Assembly: GCA_002049455.2 (NCBI GenBank) | Contig: KV918901.1 | Span: forward strand, 62,001-126,000 | Length of the DNA stretch: 64,000 bases | Source of the DNA: Porphyra umbilicalis | Lineage: Eukaryota; Rhodophyta; Bangiophyceae; Bangiales; Bangiaceae | Direction: 5' to 3' | Part shown: positions 44,474 through 54,018 of the stretch, piece after piece | How positions within the stretch are numbered: the first letter of the stretch is position 1 | How the letters are laid out: every line of letters starts with the position of its first letter | Translations under genes and position numbers: made by a program | The notes under the pieces: model-generated | Databases searched by the model: none | Seen by the model: only the letters and a program-made list of their open reading frames with translations | Told to the model about the DNA's origin: nothing

Positions 44474-45590
44474 CCGTGGCGTGTGCCGCGGGGCGCCTGG
44501 GGGGGGCGTCCATGGCCCGCGTAGGCTGCTGGGGGGCTCCACCGGTGGTCGTTGACTGGGGACCCCGTCCCGCCGACGCGCCTAGGGATGTGTTGTGCGG
44601 CGCATGGCGGCGCTGGCCTTTGGGGGAGGCGGCGCGGCCGTCCCTTTGGGTGCCGCTTGCTTTGGGTTGGGTTGTTTCTACTTGTTTTGTCGTCTCTTCT
44701 GCTCGCTTTTTTTTTTTTTTCGGTGGCGGAGCTGTGCTCCGCGCTTTTTCGTGTGGGGTGGCGCGCCGCCTTGGCTCTGTGTTTTCCCTTTGTTGCGTGC
44801 ATTTTGCGTTGTCGTGCGCGACGTGTGGTGGCGCTTTGCCGCTTCGCGTCCGCCCTCTTTTTTCCGGCGACAGTCGTCTGTTTTCGACCTCTCCCTCGCT
44901 CCCGCCTTTTTTTTTTTCTGTCGGTGTGCCCGAACCCCTCTATGTACGCGTGTATGCTTTCGGCTTTCGGTTCCGTGACGGCATCTTTTTTTCCGCTTGT
45001 TCCCGCCCCACATATGGCAGCCGCGGCCACACCCCATTCCCCATGAGGGCGGGCGGGCGCTGGCGGGGCCCCCGCCGCCGCCCGCGGGCGCCGACGCGGG
45101 CCCCGCGGCGGCGGCGGCGCCCCCGGTGCGCGGCCCGCCCGTTGCGGCGGGCCGTCGGCGCCCCCCGCCGACCGCACAGCCGCCGCGCCGGCAACGTACA
45201 GTACCGCCGCCGCCGACCGTCGCGCGGCGGTGACGCACGGCCGCCGGGCCGTCTGCCGACGTGGCATAGCTTGGTGGCGACGCGCGCGCGCACGTCCGCC
45301 CGGGGGCCGACGGTCGGCCGCGGCATGCGACGCCACGCCGCCCGCACCGCCGACGGTTGGGGGCGTGGAGCGCGCCCCCCCCCCAGCGCGCGGGCAGGGC
45401 ACCCGACCGGCCGGTCGGCCGCGGACCGCCAACGGCCCGCCGCCGCGCGGCGGGTCGTCGCTGGTGGCTCGGCGGCGCCCGCGCCGCTGCCGCCCACCGC
45501 TGCGCCGCGTCGCGCCGCCGCTGGCGCGCCACGCCGCGGCGGCCACGGGTGGCAGCCGCCGTGCGCCTGCCACCCCCCCCCCCGTGCGCC
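44474..45590. other. convergent 3' region between the BAR-SH3 and CDK genes
   Basis: About 1.1 kb. 44690-44990 is unusually T-rich on the + strand, with T runs at 44709-44720 and 44908-44917, and likely forms a 3' UTR or polyadenylation region. 45040-45590 is GC-rich low complexity, with a C run near 45573-45580. No gene is recognised. Confidence 0.45.
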
Positions 45591-47081
45591 TCAAAACGTG
45601 CCCATCGCCTCGTGGTACACATCCTCCTCTGCGCGCTTGCGGTCTTCGCCCGGCCCGCCGCCGCGTGCGCCACCGCGGCGCCCCCCCCCCTGGCGCCCCC
45701 CCCCCCCCCCCCCGCCCCCCCCGCCCCCCCATTCCCCCCCCGCGGTCCCCCCCCGCCCCGCCACCCGCTCCTTGGCCTCCCGCGCCCGCTGCTTGGTCTG
45801 ATACTCGTGCGCGCTCGCGTAGACGGGCAGGTCTGCCGCTTCCGCCGGCAGCGGGGCCGTCCAAAACCACTCGTGGTCGAGCGCCTCGTCCGCCGTCAGC
45901 CGCGCGTTGGGGTCGAGCGCGAGGAGCTTGGCAATGAGGTCCGCGGCGCCGCCCTCCCCACACTCGCGCAGGCGCTTGCGGAGGCCCCCACCGCCGGCCG
46001 GCAGCGCCGCCTCATTGACCATGTGGGAAAGCTCCAGGGTCCGCCAGCCGGGCCACGCCTCCTCGGTCGGCACGCCCGTGGCGGCGAAAATGCGCGCGAT
46101 TTGGTCCGCCTCATCCGAGCCGGGGAAGAGCGGCTCCCGCCGGAGGAGCTCGTACAAGAGGCACCCGACGCTCCACAAGTCGACGGCGGGGCCATAGTCG
46201 CGCGCGCCGAGGAGCAGCTCGGGCGGGCGGTACCAGAGGGTGATGACCCGGTTGGTGTAGTCCCGCCGCCCCGCCTCCCCGTACGTGCGGGCGAGGCCGA
46301 AATCCGCAATCTTGAGGTTCCCCGCATTGTCGACGAGGAGGTTGGAGCCCTTGATGTCCCGGTGCAGCAGCTCCCGCGCGTGGCAGTACCAGAGCCCCCG
46401 CAGCAGCTGCCGCGCGTAGCGCTTGACTTGCGCTTCCGTAAACCGCACGGCGGGGGACTCGAGGAGCCCCGTCAAGTCGTGGTCCATGTACTCAAAGACC
46501 ATGTAAATGTCGTCCTTGCCGGCGGCGCCGCCGGGGGCGCCCGCGAGCGCCCTTTTCGGCGACGTGACAATCTCCTTGAGGCACACCACGTTCTCGTGGC
46601 GCAGCGACAGCAGCAGCTTGATCTCCCGCACCGCCGTAATCGGGAGGCCCTCCCGCTCCGCGTCCATCCGCACGCGCTTGAGGGCGACGCGGTCGCCGGT
46701 GGCAACCTCCCGCGCCATAAACACCTCCCCGTACGCGCCTTCGCCCACCTGCTCCAGGCGGTCAAACGCGGACAAGTCGCGCGTCGGCCGCCGGCGGGGG
46801 TTGGTCGCCCCGACCGCCGCGCCGGCGGGCGTGACGCCGTCCATGTCAGTGGCGGCGGCGGCGGCGGCCGCGTCGGCCGCGGCGGCGGGGGCGGCGAGGG
46901 AGCCGAGGCCCCCAGAGGAGGTCGACGGGCCAGCCGCCGGTGGACCGCCAGTGACGGTGCAGCCGAGCAGCCGCAGCTGCTCCATGGACAGCGCGGGCGC
47001 GCCGTCGCCGCCGGCGGGGTAGCGGGTGGGCGTGGCCACGGGGCGGCTGGGGGCCCCCGCAGGCGCGCGGGAGACGTCCAT
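45591..47081 (-). CDS. cyclin-dependent kinase, CDKC/CDK12-like
   Basis: Serine/threonine kinase probably acting with a cyclin T/K-type partner on RNA polymerase II. 496 residues from the ATG at 47081 (GCCGCCATGGA context). The N-terminal 100 residues are Ala/Pro/Gly-rich. The kinase domain spans about 106-407: G-E-G-A-Y-G at 113-118, catalytic Lys135 in V-A-L-K-R-V, cyclin-binding helix P-I-T-A-V-R-E at 147-153, H-R-D-I-K-G-S-N at 240-247, D-F-G at 260-262, and activation-loop Thr276 in Y-T-N-R-V-I-T-L-W-Y-R-P-P-E. A PITAIRE-type helix and a post-kinase D-L-P-V-Y-A-S-A-H-E-Y segment fit CDK12/13 and plant CDKC rather than cell-cycle CDKs (PSTAIRE). A Gly run and an acidic/basic tail follow. 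All catalytic residues are present. Confidence 0.93.
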   Translation of the reverse strand: MDVSRAPAGAPSRPVATPTRYPAGGDGAPALSMEQLRLLGCTVTGGPPAAGPSTSSGGLGSLAAPAAAADAAAAAAATDMDGVTPAGAAVGATNPRRRPTRDLSAFDRLEQVGEGAYGEVFMAREVATGDRVALKRVRMDAEREGLPITAVREIKLLLSLRHENVVCLKEIVTSPKRALAGAPGGAAGKDDIYMVFEYMDHDLTGLLESPAVRFTEAQVKRYARQLLRGLWYCHARELLHRDIKGSNLLVDNAGNLKIADFGLARTYGEAGRRDYTNRVITLWYRPPELLLGARDYGPAVDLWSVGCLLYELLRREPLFPGSDEADQIARIFAATGVPTEEAWPGWRTLELSHMVNEAALPAGGGGLRKRLRECGEGGAADLIAKLLALDPNARLTADEALDHEWFWTAPLPAEAADLPVYASAHEYQTKQRAREAKERVAGRGGTAGGEWGGGGGGGGGGGRQGGGRRGGARGGGPGEDRKRAEEDVYHEAMGTF

Positions 47082-50000
47082 GGCGGCGGCCAGGGGGGAG
47101 GTACGGCGAGGGCAGTAAGGGGGGGAGTGACGCCCAGCAAAAACGGCTGTCCGCCGGGAGGTTGGGGCGGGACACGGGGCGGACGGGTCGCGGGCGAGGC
47201 GCGCACCCCACACCACAGCCCCGCCACGTCAGGTGGCGACACCGGCAGCGGAGCCCACCGCGCTGGTGAGCAAGGCGTCCACGCCACGTGTGGCCGTCCC
47301 CACCCGCCTGAGAATTCCAGGTACTGTTCAAGGCTAGGGATCACAACGGGCACGTCCATCTGATACTTATTAGCGAAGCTTCTAGTAGGGATCCATTCGT
47401 GTTCTCAACGCTCAGGCGGCCACGTTGCATAGAATGGATGGCCCTAGTCGATTTGATGGTCACCCTCTAGGCCATTTGATTGGATGGTCCCATCTGCACG
47501 CCCAATCAAGAATATCCACGTTTCAGCATTCGATGGCCTACGATCGCTCTGGTCCAGAAGGATTACACACGCAAGCGATTACAGGTTTCGCCAAAAGCGT
47601 TTACAGATGCCTTCGGGGAACCCCCACTGTACAGTATACACTCCACACCAAGGCCCAGAAATGGTCAGCAGCGCGCCTGCACTGCCCCCCGCTCTCTTCC
47701 GTCGTTTCACCATCTTGTCATCTGGCCCCTCCGTCGGGCCTTTCACACCGCCACTCCATCGTCGTCACCGCACCGCCATGCTGTCTCTTTGACGCGCGCG
47801 CCGCATCCGCTCCTTCTTCGGGCCCGCGCTCCGCATCCGCCCCTTTCTTTGCCCCCCCCCCCCCCCTTTCTTTGCGCCCGCGCGCCGCATCTGCCCCATT
47901 CTTTGCCCCCCTCCCTCCCCCCATCCGCACGCCATGCAAGTCGCGCTGTGCTGACGTTCGTTTTTTTCCTCCATGCGTTTCACGTCCTTCCCCGTTCCCC
48001 CCCCGGCCCCTGCCAAAGTGTTTACTCATCTCTTGTTCATTTCTTGAGGCATCTGGCGGCCTCCGCTGTCGACCTCCCCCTGCGTGTGGCGGCGCGCCGG
48101 GTGCTGTGTTTATTTGCTTTGCTGACCATTGTTTTATACTGAGAACCATACGACAAAGATGAAGATATCAAATGGGGACCGACAATGGGGACGTGACAAC
48201 TGGAGAAGAGAAAAAGACACAGCGACAACTGGGTAAGAAAAAAGGGACCCAACGCCATGGTGGTCACAAGAGCAAAGGGACAGGACGACTAGCCGCCATT
48301 ACAGTGACGAAGCTCGGAATTCTATGACAGCATCGAAAAGACATTCTCCCTCAATGACATTGACGCGCCATTGGCTCTCCAACCGCCAGGTTCGTGCAGA
48401 ATCGAGATTCTCCGTTTTCTTGGGATATTCTTCCTTTCTCAGTCGTCTCATGTGGTAAAGTAGCCCAGAGCAGTGAGTAATCGAGAGTTTCTTCAGGATT
48501 CTCAAATAATCTCAGAAGGACGAGTGCGCCGATCGTGCGTTTGCGGGCCGTACGGGCACATTCTGTACAGATGGGACCCAACATGCACTGCTGTTGCTCC
48601 TCTTGGCCAATCACAAACGTCCCTGCATTCCAGCTCGTGGGGGGTGGCGCTCCGGCCTCCGAGATGCCGCCGTAGGTCGCCGCCCCCTTGATGCCGAGCT
48701 CAGCCGCCACATGGAGGGCGTCCAGGTCGTCAGTTGCAGTCGCAACAAAGGCTACTGAGCCCATCCGCCCGTCGAGCAGCAGCTGACGACGAGATTGGCG
48801 GCCCAAAGCAGCTCCCTGGCGGTGTTGTCGTCGATGGCGCGGCGGACTGGTTGTTGAAAACAAAGCACGGGAGGTGAATACCGATCCAGAGAACACGAAG
48901 AAGGGTTGCCGTTCAGTGGGAGGTGCCGAGCCACCTGACAAAGGTAAAACCCCGCACTCCATACGAGCCCCACTCGTCGCCGTGCCCCGTCCACCCGTCT
49001 TGCGCACAACGAGCACACACCAGCAAGACAAAGCTACATGGGCTCGAAGAAAAAATCGGCCCTGGTGACCACGCACAGGCCGATTTCAGATTCCAATGTG
49101 GGTCCCCATTGCCAGCAATGACATTTGCGTCCCACCCCCAGTGAAGCGCCACTGCGCCGGGGAAAGGGCAGGGTCAGCCCGAGGTCTCTGTGAGAAGCTT
49201 GTAGCCCGCCTCTCTTATGTAGTGCTCGTGTGGTCTGTCCGCATCGGCCGCACGGGGTTGCTCCCGTAATCATTTGGACGGCACAGGGCGAAGCGAATCA
49301 CGGCTGACAAGGGGGTCTCACCCGTGCGCGCCCGCACGCCACGCACGTGCGGATGGGCGCGTTGGCGCGGCAGCCGACGCGATGGAGCGGCGACGCCTGT
49401 GCACACCCCCTGGCGCGGGCCCAGACGCGTGCAGCCAAGCGGGACAGACCACGCGACCGTTGGCAGCGGCGTGTGTCGCCACACCGGGCGAGGCGTTGCC
49501 GGATTGTCGACATCTCGTTTGACAGTTGTTGCAAAAGAGGGATTACAAACACCCAAGACGTGGAAAATCTCCCTTCACAGACGGTATACAGTGGTGTAAA
49601 CATACGCGGGGATCCGTACAGTACCGGCAAACTGTCACGTGACGACCTCGGCCAATCGCATCCACGCTACGTCGGCACACCGTGCCACGCGCACGGACCA
49701 CCCCACTCGCAGGAACAATGGACGGTCGACGCACGCCGCTCGGCTGCGGCGGTTTGTGGCTGCCACACCCCCCCCCCACCCTACAGCATGATGTGGCAGC
49801 GGCGAACGGGACGGGTGTTGCGCTTGCCCCGCTCCGCTCGGGGTGTCGGCGCGGTCGACGCCTCGTCCGACGGTGGGACAGGCGTCGCGTCAGTCGTTTG
49901 TGTCGCGGCTACCGGCGCGGTGCCCCACAGATGCGGCAGCAGCCACACCGTCCGGTGCGTGCGAGGCCGACCGAGCGGCGCGTGCGCCACCGAGGGACGT

Positions 50001-50552
50001 GCGGCCGCCGCTGTCAGACAGCTGGTCGATGGCCGCCAACACCGTCACCACCCACGCGTCGATCCCGTGCGCCGCAGGTGCTGCTGCCTCGTGTACGCTC
50101 GCGAGGGCGTCGAGGAGCTGCTGAAAAACGCGCTCCATCTCGTCCACGGGTGCGTGCGTGAGGTGCACGCCGTCCAACGCCACGTGCAACTCGGTGACGC
50201 GTTACCCGCTGCGCCTCGGCGAGCGGTCCAAGGTGCTACTCCGCGCGCGCAAGCCGGTCGTTGCGGCGCTCGGCGAGGCGCTCGGCGCGCCGCCGCGACA
50301 CGAGGGGGGGGGGGGCGGGGGGGCGGGCGCAAGGGGGGGGGGGGGGGGGGGGGCTGGGCGGGAGGCGTGAAGGCATGCGCCTTGACCTCAAGTACCGGCT
50401 TGCCGAGTGGCGGCTGTAGGGGCAACGGGAGAGGCGGCCATGCGGCGGAACCGTGGGAGTGGGTTTGCGTCTTTCTCGGGTCGGTGCTGGCTGTTGAGTG
50501 GCGGTTGTTATGAGGTCGGGCGACAGACTGTGGTGCGGGAGAGGGGTGCAAG
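47082..50552. other. long gene-poor region upstream of CDK
   Basis: About 3.5 kb. 47690-47870 is C/T-rich, with a C run near 47850-47858. 49890-50189 on the minus strand has a coding-like stretch (V-H-L-T-H-A-P-V-D-E-M-E-R-V-F-Q-Q-L-L-D onwards, stop at 49890) that has no ATG and a TAA just upstream. It is best read as a gene fragment or an isolated exon of unknown family. A G run of about 20 lies at 50332-50352. No other feature is recognised. Confidence 0.4.
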
Positions 50553-50662
50553 TTGGAAGGCGCTGCCGCTTCTTGCTGGTGTGCGCACTTTTTTATTGTC
50601 AAACGTAAAAAAACGCAATAAAAAAGTGCGCACACCAGCAGGAAGCGGCGGCGCCTTCCAAC
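50553..50662. repeat. hairpin element with 45-base arms
   Basis: Left arm 50553-50597 begins TTGGAAGGCGCTGCCGCTTC. Right arm 50617-50662 ends GAAGCGGCGGCGCCTTCCAA. About two mismatches in 45 bases; the loop of about 19 bases is AT-rich. Confidence 0.88.
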
Positions 50663-50956
50663 AAAAGCGAAATCGTGTACGCTTGAAGACCACTGATTGA
50701 GACTGACTGTATGTTTATCGATGCTTTTTTTATCTGGACCACCATTGATTCGAAGTACTTCTGCACATATCACCAGAACTTCTTGTCATGACCTCTTAAG
50801 TGTAGTAGATTACTTTTCTATGAATCCCAATATTCAGAAATGAAGGGAAAGCATAAATGACCCAGATATACTTCGTTTAATGGCTTAGAAAATCACAGTT
50901 ACGGACAAAAAAGATGAATGTTTGATTAATAAATTTGTTGGGTTATCCTTTTTTGT
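50663..50956. other. AT-rich tract upstream of the tRNA-Met-like sequence
   Basis: About 300 bases with far lower GC than the rest of the window and no open frame of note. Together with the organelle-type tRNA that follows, it may be organellar DNA transferred to the nucleus. Its last about 30 bases (from 50929) are repeated before the second tRNA-like copy at 51982. Confidence 0.45.
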
Positions 50957-51204
50957 GACAATGTAGTTCAGTTGGTCAGAACGGCGGAATCATATTGCTG
51001 TCTTCCCAATTTTGGCCGATGCCGTCGATGTCAAGAGGGGTGATCAACTGTGTGAAACTGTTTCTCAGCCATCCATTGAGCCCGATAAAGTCGCTCGACC
51101 AATGGGCAGTTGACCAAGACCCTGTCTTGACTTCGACCACATCGGCCAAAATTGGGAAGACAGCAATAATCCGTACGTCGTGGGCTCGAATCCCACTATC
51201 GTTA
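50957..51204 (+). tRNA. tRNA-Met(CAT)-like sequence split by a MITE
   Basis: With 50995-51168 removed (the MITE plus one TA), the sequence folds as a cloverleaf. Acceptor GACAATG/TATCGTT pairs 6 of 7 with wobble. The D arm is GTTC/GAAC. The anticodon arm is GCGGA-ATCATAA-TCCGT with anticodon CAT, and the T arm is GTGGG/CCCAC around CTCGAAT. The D and anticodon arms resemble bacterial and mitochondrial elongator tRNA-Met more than eukaryotic cytosolic tRNA-Met. The insertion falls right after anticodon position 36-37. Probably a non-functional organelle-derived copy. A spliced intron is the alternative but is less likely. Confidence 0.6.
50995..51166. mobile_element. TA-flanked MITE (Tc1/mariner-like) inside the tRNA
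   Basis: 172 bases bounded by perfect 27-base terminal inverted repeats starting TTGCTGTCTTCCC, imperfectly extended to about 44 bases. It is flanked on both sides by TA (50993-50994 and 51167-51168). The empty site is preserved at 52010-52070 and has a single TA there, which proves insertion with TA duplication. A diverged relative in the opposite orientation lies at 60594-60719. No coding capacity. Confidence 0.9.
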
Positions 51205-51279
51205 AGCTGTTATCGTCTAATGTTTTGGACAGTGCATTTTTCACGACATCGACGGGAGTTCAATTCCAGGCACGTGCGT

Positions 51280-51800
51280 GCAATACCCTGGCCTTGAGGG
51301 CGGCGGCGCGCTCGGCGACGCATCGACACCGGGCACGCCGGCCGGCTCCATGGCCGCGAGCGCGCACGGGGGCACGTACAGCCACGTTGCCGTGGCGGGG
51401 GGGGCGTGGGGCGGGGAAAGGGATGCCGCCGCCGCCACCGCAGCGGCGGCCGCCCGCCGGCGTGGCGCAACGCCCACGGGCGGGGCCGTCACCCCGCCGC
51501 GCAGCGCACCTGCGCGCGGCGGGCGGGGCGGCCGACACGGCGCACGGGCGGGTGGGTGGGACGGACCGCCGCGCGACGGCGCGCCTCTAACCTCGCCGCT
51601 AGATGGCGTCAGCAACCGCCGACGCGCCGCCGCAACAGAAGCCGGCGCGCCGGCACGATCACCCGCGGGTCATCGTGGGCGCTTCGAACCCCGGCAGTCG
51701 CTGCGCGCGGTTGCCGCGCGCAACTTGGCGCGGTGGGGGGGGGCAGGGGGGCAGGCGCCGTCCGGGCCCTACGACCGCTGTGGCGGGACAGTCCTTCTCA
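51280..51800. other. isolated GC-rich patch
   Basis: About 500 bases of host-like GC-rich sequence between AT-richer repeat DNA, with a sharp composition change at both edges. An Ala/Gly-rich open frame crosses it on the + strand. It may be a detached piece of the gene whose MRG-like end lies at 53715-54018. The evidence is compositional only. Confidence 0.3.
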
Positions 51801-52009
51801 GCCACGTAACTCCATTCGCTTTCAGCATCATCGCGACCCTTGCAACACTGACACGCCCTCAGATCCCTGAGGACACGAATGCAGACTGCCACCTCTGAAA
51901 CGGAGAGTAAGTCCCTTGATCTAAGTATATGTGTGCATCACTACACTTTGAGAGCACCCTGTCCTAAAGGCTAGGGAATTATTAAATTTGTTGGGTCATC
52001 CTTTTTTGT

Positions 52010-52070
52010 GACAATATAGTTCAGTTGGTCAGAACGGCGGAATCATAATCCGTACGTCGTGGGTTCGAAC
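52010..52070 (+). pseudogene. truncated tRNA-Met(CAT) copy
   Basis: Matches the split tRNA at 50957 from the acceptor 5' strand through the T loop, with an uninterrupted ATCATAA anticodon loop, then ends abruptly in GC-rich DNA after TTCGAA. It lacks the T-stem 3' strand and the acceptor 3' strand. The preceding about 30 bases also match the first copy, so both derive from one larger duplicated segment. Confidence 0.75.
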
Positions 52071-52997
52071 CGCCGCCGTCGCCGCGCCGCAGACGGGGGC
52101 CCCGGCCGGCGCCCCTGCCGACAGGCGGTATCCATACGCCCCCGGGGCTGCCGCTGGGCGCTCCCCCCGCCGAGGCAAGGGGGGATCCAATCGACGGCCA
52201 GCCCCGCGCCGGGCCGTCCGGCACCGCCACGCCCCCGGGGACCCATCGCCGCCAGCCGCCGATGGCTGCCGCGGGGCGCGTGGCGGCGCCGCACACGCCC
52301 GCCGCGACCGCTGTGCCGGCAGCGCCGCGGGCCGCCGCGCCAACCGGCGCGCCCCAGCCGCCGCGCCGCCGCCCACCGGGAGGGCGATGGTGGCGCCCCG
52401 CCCCGTTTTTGTGGGGCGGCGGGCGCGCCGCCCACCGCCCCCGACGCTGCGGGCGGCGCCGTGCCGCCGCAGCCGCCCCGGTCGCTCTCCCCCTCCTTGC
52501 CGCCGTCGCGGGGCGAACCGCGCGAGCGGCGCGCGTCCCTGCGCTGGCCGGGCGTGCCCTCCGGCGTCGACTCGTCGCCGCGCCGTCGCCCGCGCCCGGC
52601 CGCGGCGCCGTGCGCCCCGGCCGTGCACCCCCGCCACCGCCGCTGCTCGCGCCCGCTGGCGGGCGCGCCGCGAGGCGGCCCCGTTTGCGGGCCCGCTATT
52701 CGGGGGGGGGGGGGGGGGGCGGGGGGCCGCGACCACGACCACCCGCGCCGTGTCTGCCGCGTCGGCCGGCTCGCCGTGGGCGACCACGGGGGGGGGGCGC
52801 CGCGACGTCGGCCACCGCCGCCCCTGCGCCTGCCTCGCCGCGGGCGACGACGGGGAGCCGATCGCTTGAGCGGGCCGCGCCCACCCCCGGGGGGGGTACC
52901 TGCTCCGCCCCCGCTGCCCCGCCCACCACCCCACCGCGACCGACCCGGCGGCCGACCCCGTCGCTGCCTCCCCGTCCTCCCCCCGCTCGCGCACCCG

Positions 52998-53038
<41 letters not shown>

Positions 53039-53269
53039 CGTCCGCTCCCTCGGCGGCACCAATGTCGGCCACCAGCCGGGATGCCCCCGCCCACCCGACG
53101 TCGGCGCCCGTGCCGGCGCCGCCGCCCCCTGCCGTCACGTCGCCGCCGCCACCCACCCGACGGGGCGGTGGTCGTGACCACCCCGTGGCCCGGACACGCT
53201 GCTCGCGACGGGCGCCACCATGAGGGACGCCCGTCGGGTACTCCCGTCGGCGGGAGCCGGCCTGGCGCC

Positions 53270-53640
53270 GCCCCGCGCGCCCACCGGGGGGGTGGATGCG
53301 CCCCGACCGCCGGCGACGGGCAGGTCAGGGGCATCCGGGGGGGCGGTTGCGCCCCGACCGCCCGCCGTGGGTGGGCCGGGGGCACCGGGGGAGGGGGGTG
53401 CGCCCCGACCGCCTGCCGTCGATGGATAGAGGGCACCGGGGGAGGGGGGTGGGCCCCGAGCGACTGCTGCGGGCGGGTGGGGGGCACAGGTGGGGGCGGG
53501 TGCGCCCCAAACGCCGGTGGCGGGCGGGTCGGGGGCACTGGGGGGGGGGGTGCGGCCCGACCGCCTGCCGTGGGTGGGTCGGGGGGCACCGGGCGAGGGC
53601 AGTGCACCCCGCCCGCCGGCCGTGGGCGGGTCTGGTCTGT
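53270..53640. repeat. 57-bp minisatellite (19-codon period)
   Basis: About six to seven degenerate units of about 57 bases, each with a GGGGCACCGGGGGAGGG-like part and a TGCGCCCCGACCGCC-like part. The period is a multiple of three, so the + strand frame shows a 19-residue repeat with G-G-G-C-A-P. Confidence 0.75.
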
Positions 53641-53714
53641 GGGGGGGGGAGGCGGGGGGAGACGGCGGCGGCGGCGGCGGCCCAGACGCGGCGGCGGCTG
53701 GGCCGGCGGCGCCC

Positions 53715-54018
53715 ACGGCAGCGCGCCCGTGCTGTCGACGCCCGGCTGGGAGGCGACGTTGCCGTTCAAACTGCTCGCATCGCTCAAGCGGCAGCTCATT
53801 GACGGTGGGGAGTTCGTGTCCAGGGAACACGAGCGCGTGCCGCTGCCGCGGGAGCACATCGTGTGTTCCGTCCTCACGGGGTGGCTCGCCGAGGCGGGGG
53901 GGGGCGCCGCGGGCGCCGGGGGGGAGTCGTGGGGGGGCGACGGCGGCGGCAACGGTGGTAGCGCCGCCGCCGGTGGCGGTGCGACGGGGAGTGGGGCTGG
54001 CGGCGCACGCCTAGTCAA
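53715..54018 (+). pseudogene. 5' part of an MRG-domain gene, broken by repeats
   Basis: A + strand frame contains T-L-P-F-K-L-L-A-S-L-K-R-Q-L, then F-V-S-R-E-H-E-R-V-P-L-P-R-E-H-I-V and V-L-T-G-W-L-A-E. This is the start of an MRG domain (MRG15/Eaf3, chromatin-binding subunit of histone acetyltransferase complexes). A Gly-rich insert follows, then at about 54018 the sequence switches abruptly to AT-richer repeat DNA. The rest of the MRG domain was not found downstream. The upstream part (52070-53715) is GC-rich and unresolved, and a chromodomain was not seen. Likely a truncated or TE-disrupted copy; a long intron is possible. Confidence 0.45.

Noticed and set aside
50957-51204. Ordinary intron-containing nuclear tRNA gene
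   Set aside because: The insert has transposon-type inverted ends and TA duplication and is found elsewhere. The tRNA body looks organellar and has an acceptor mismatch.
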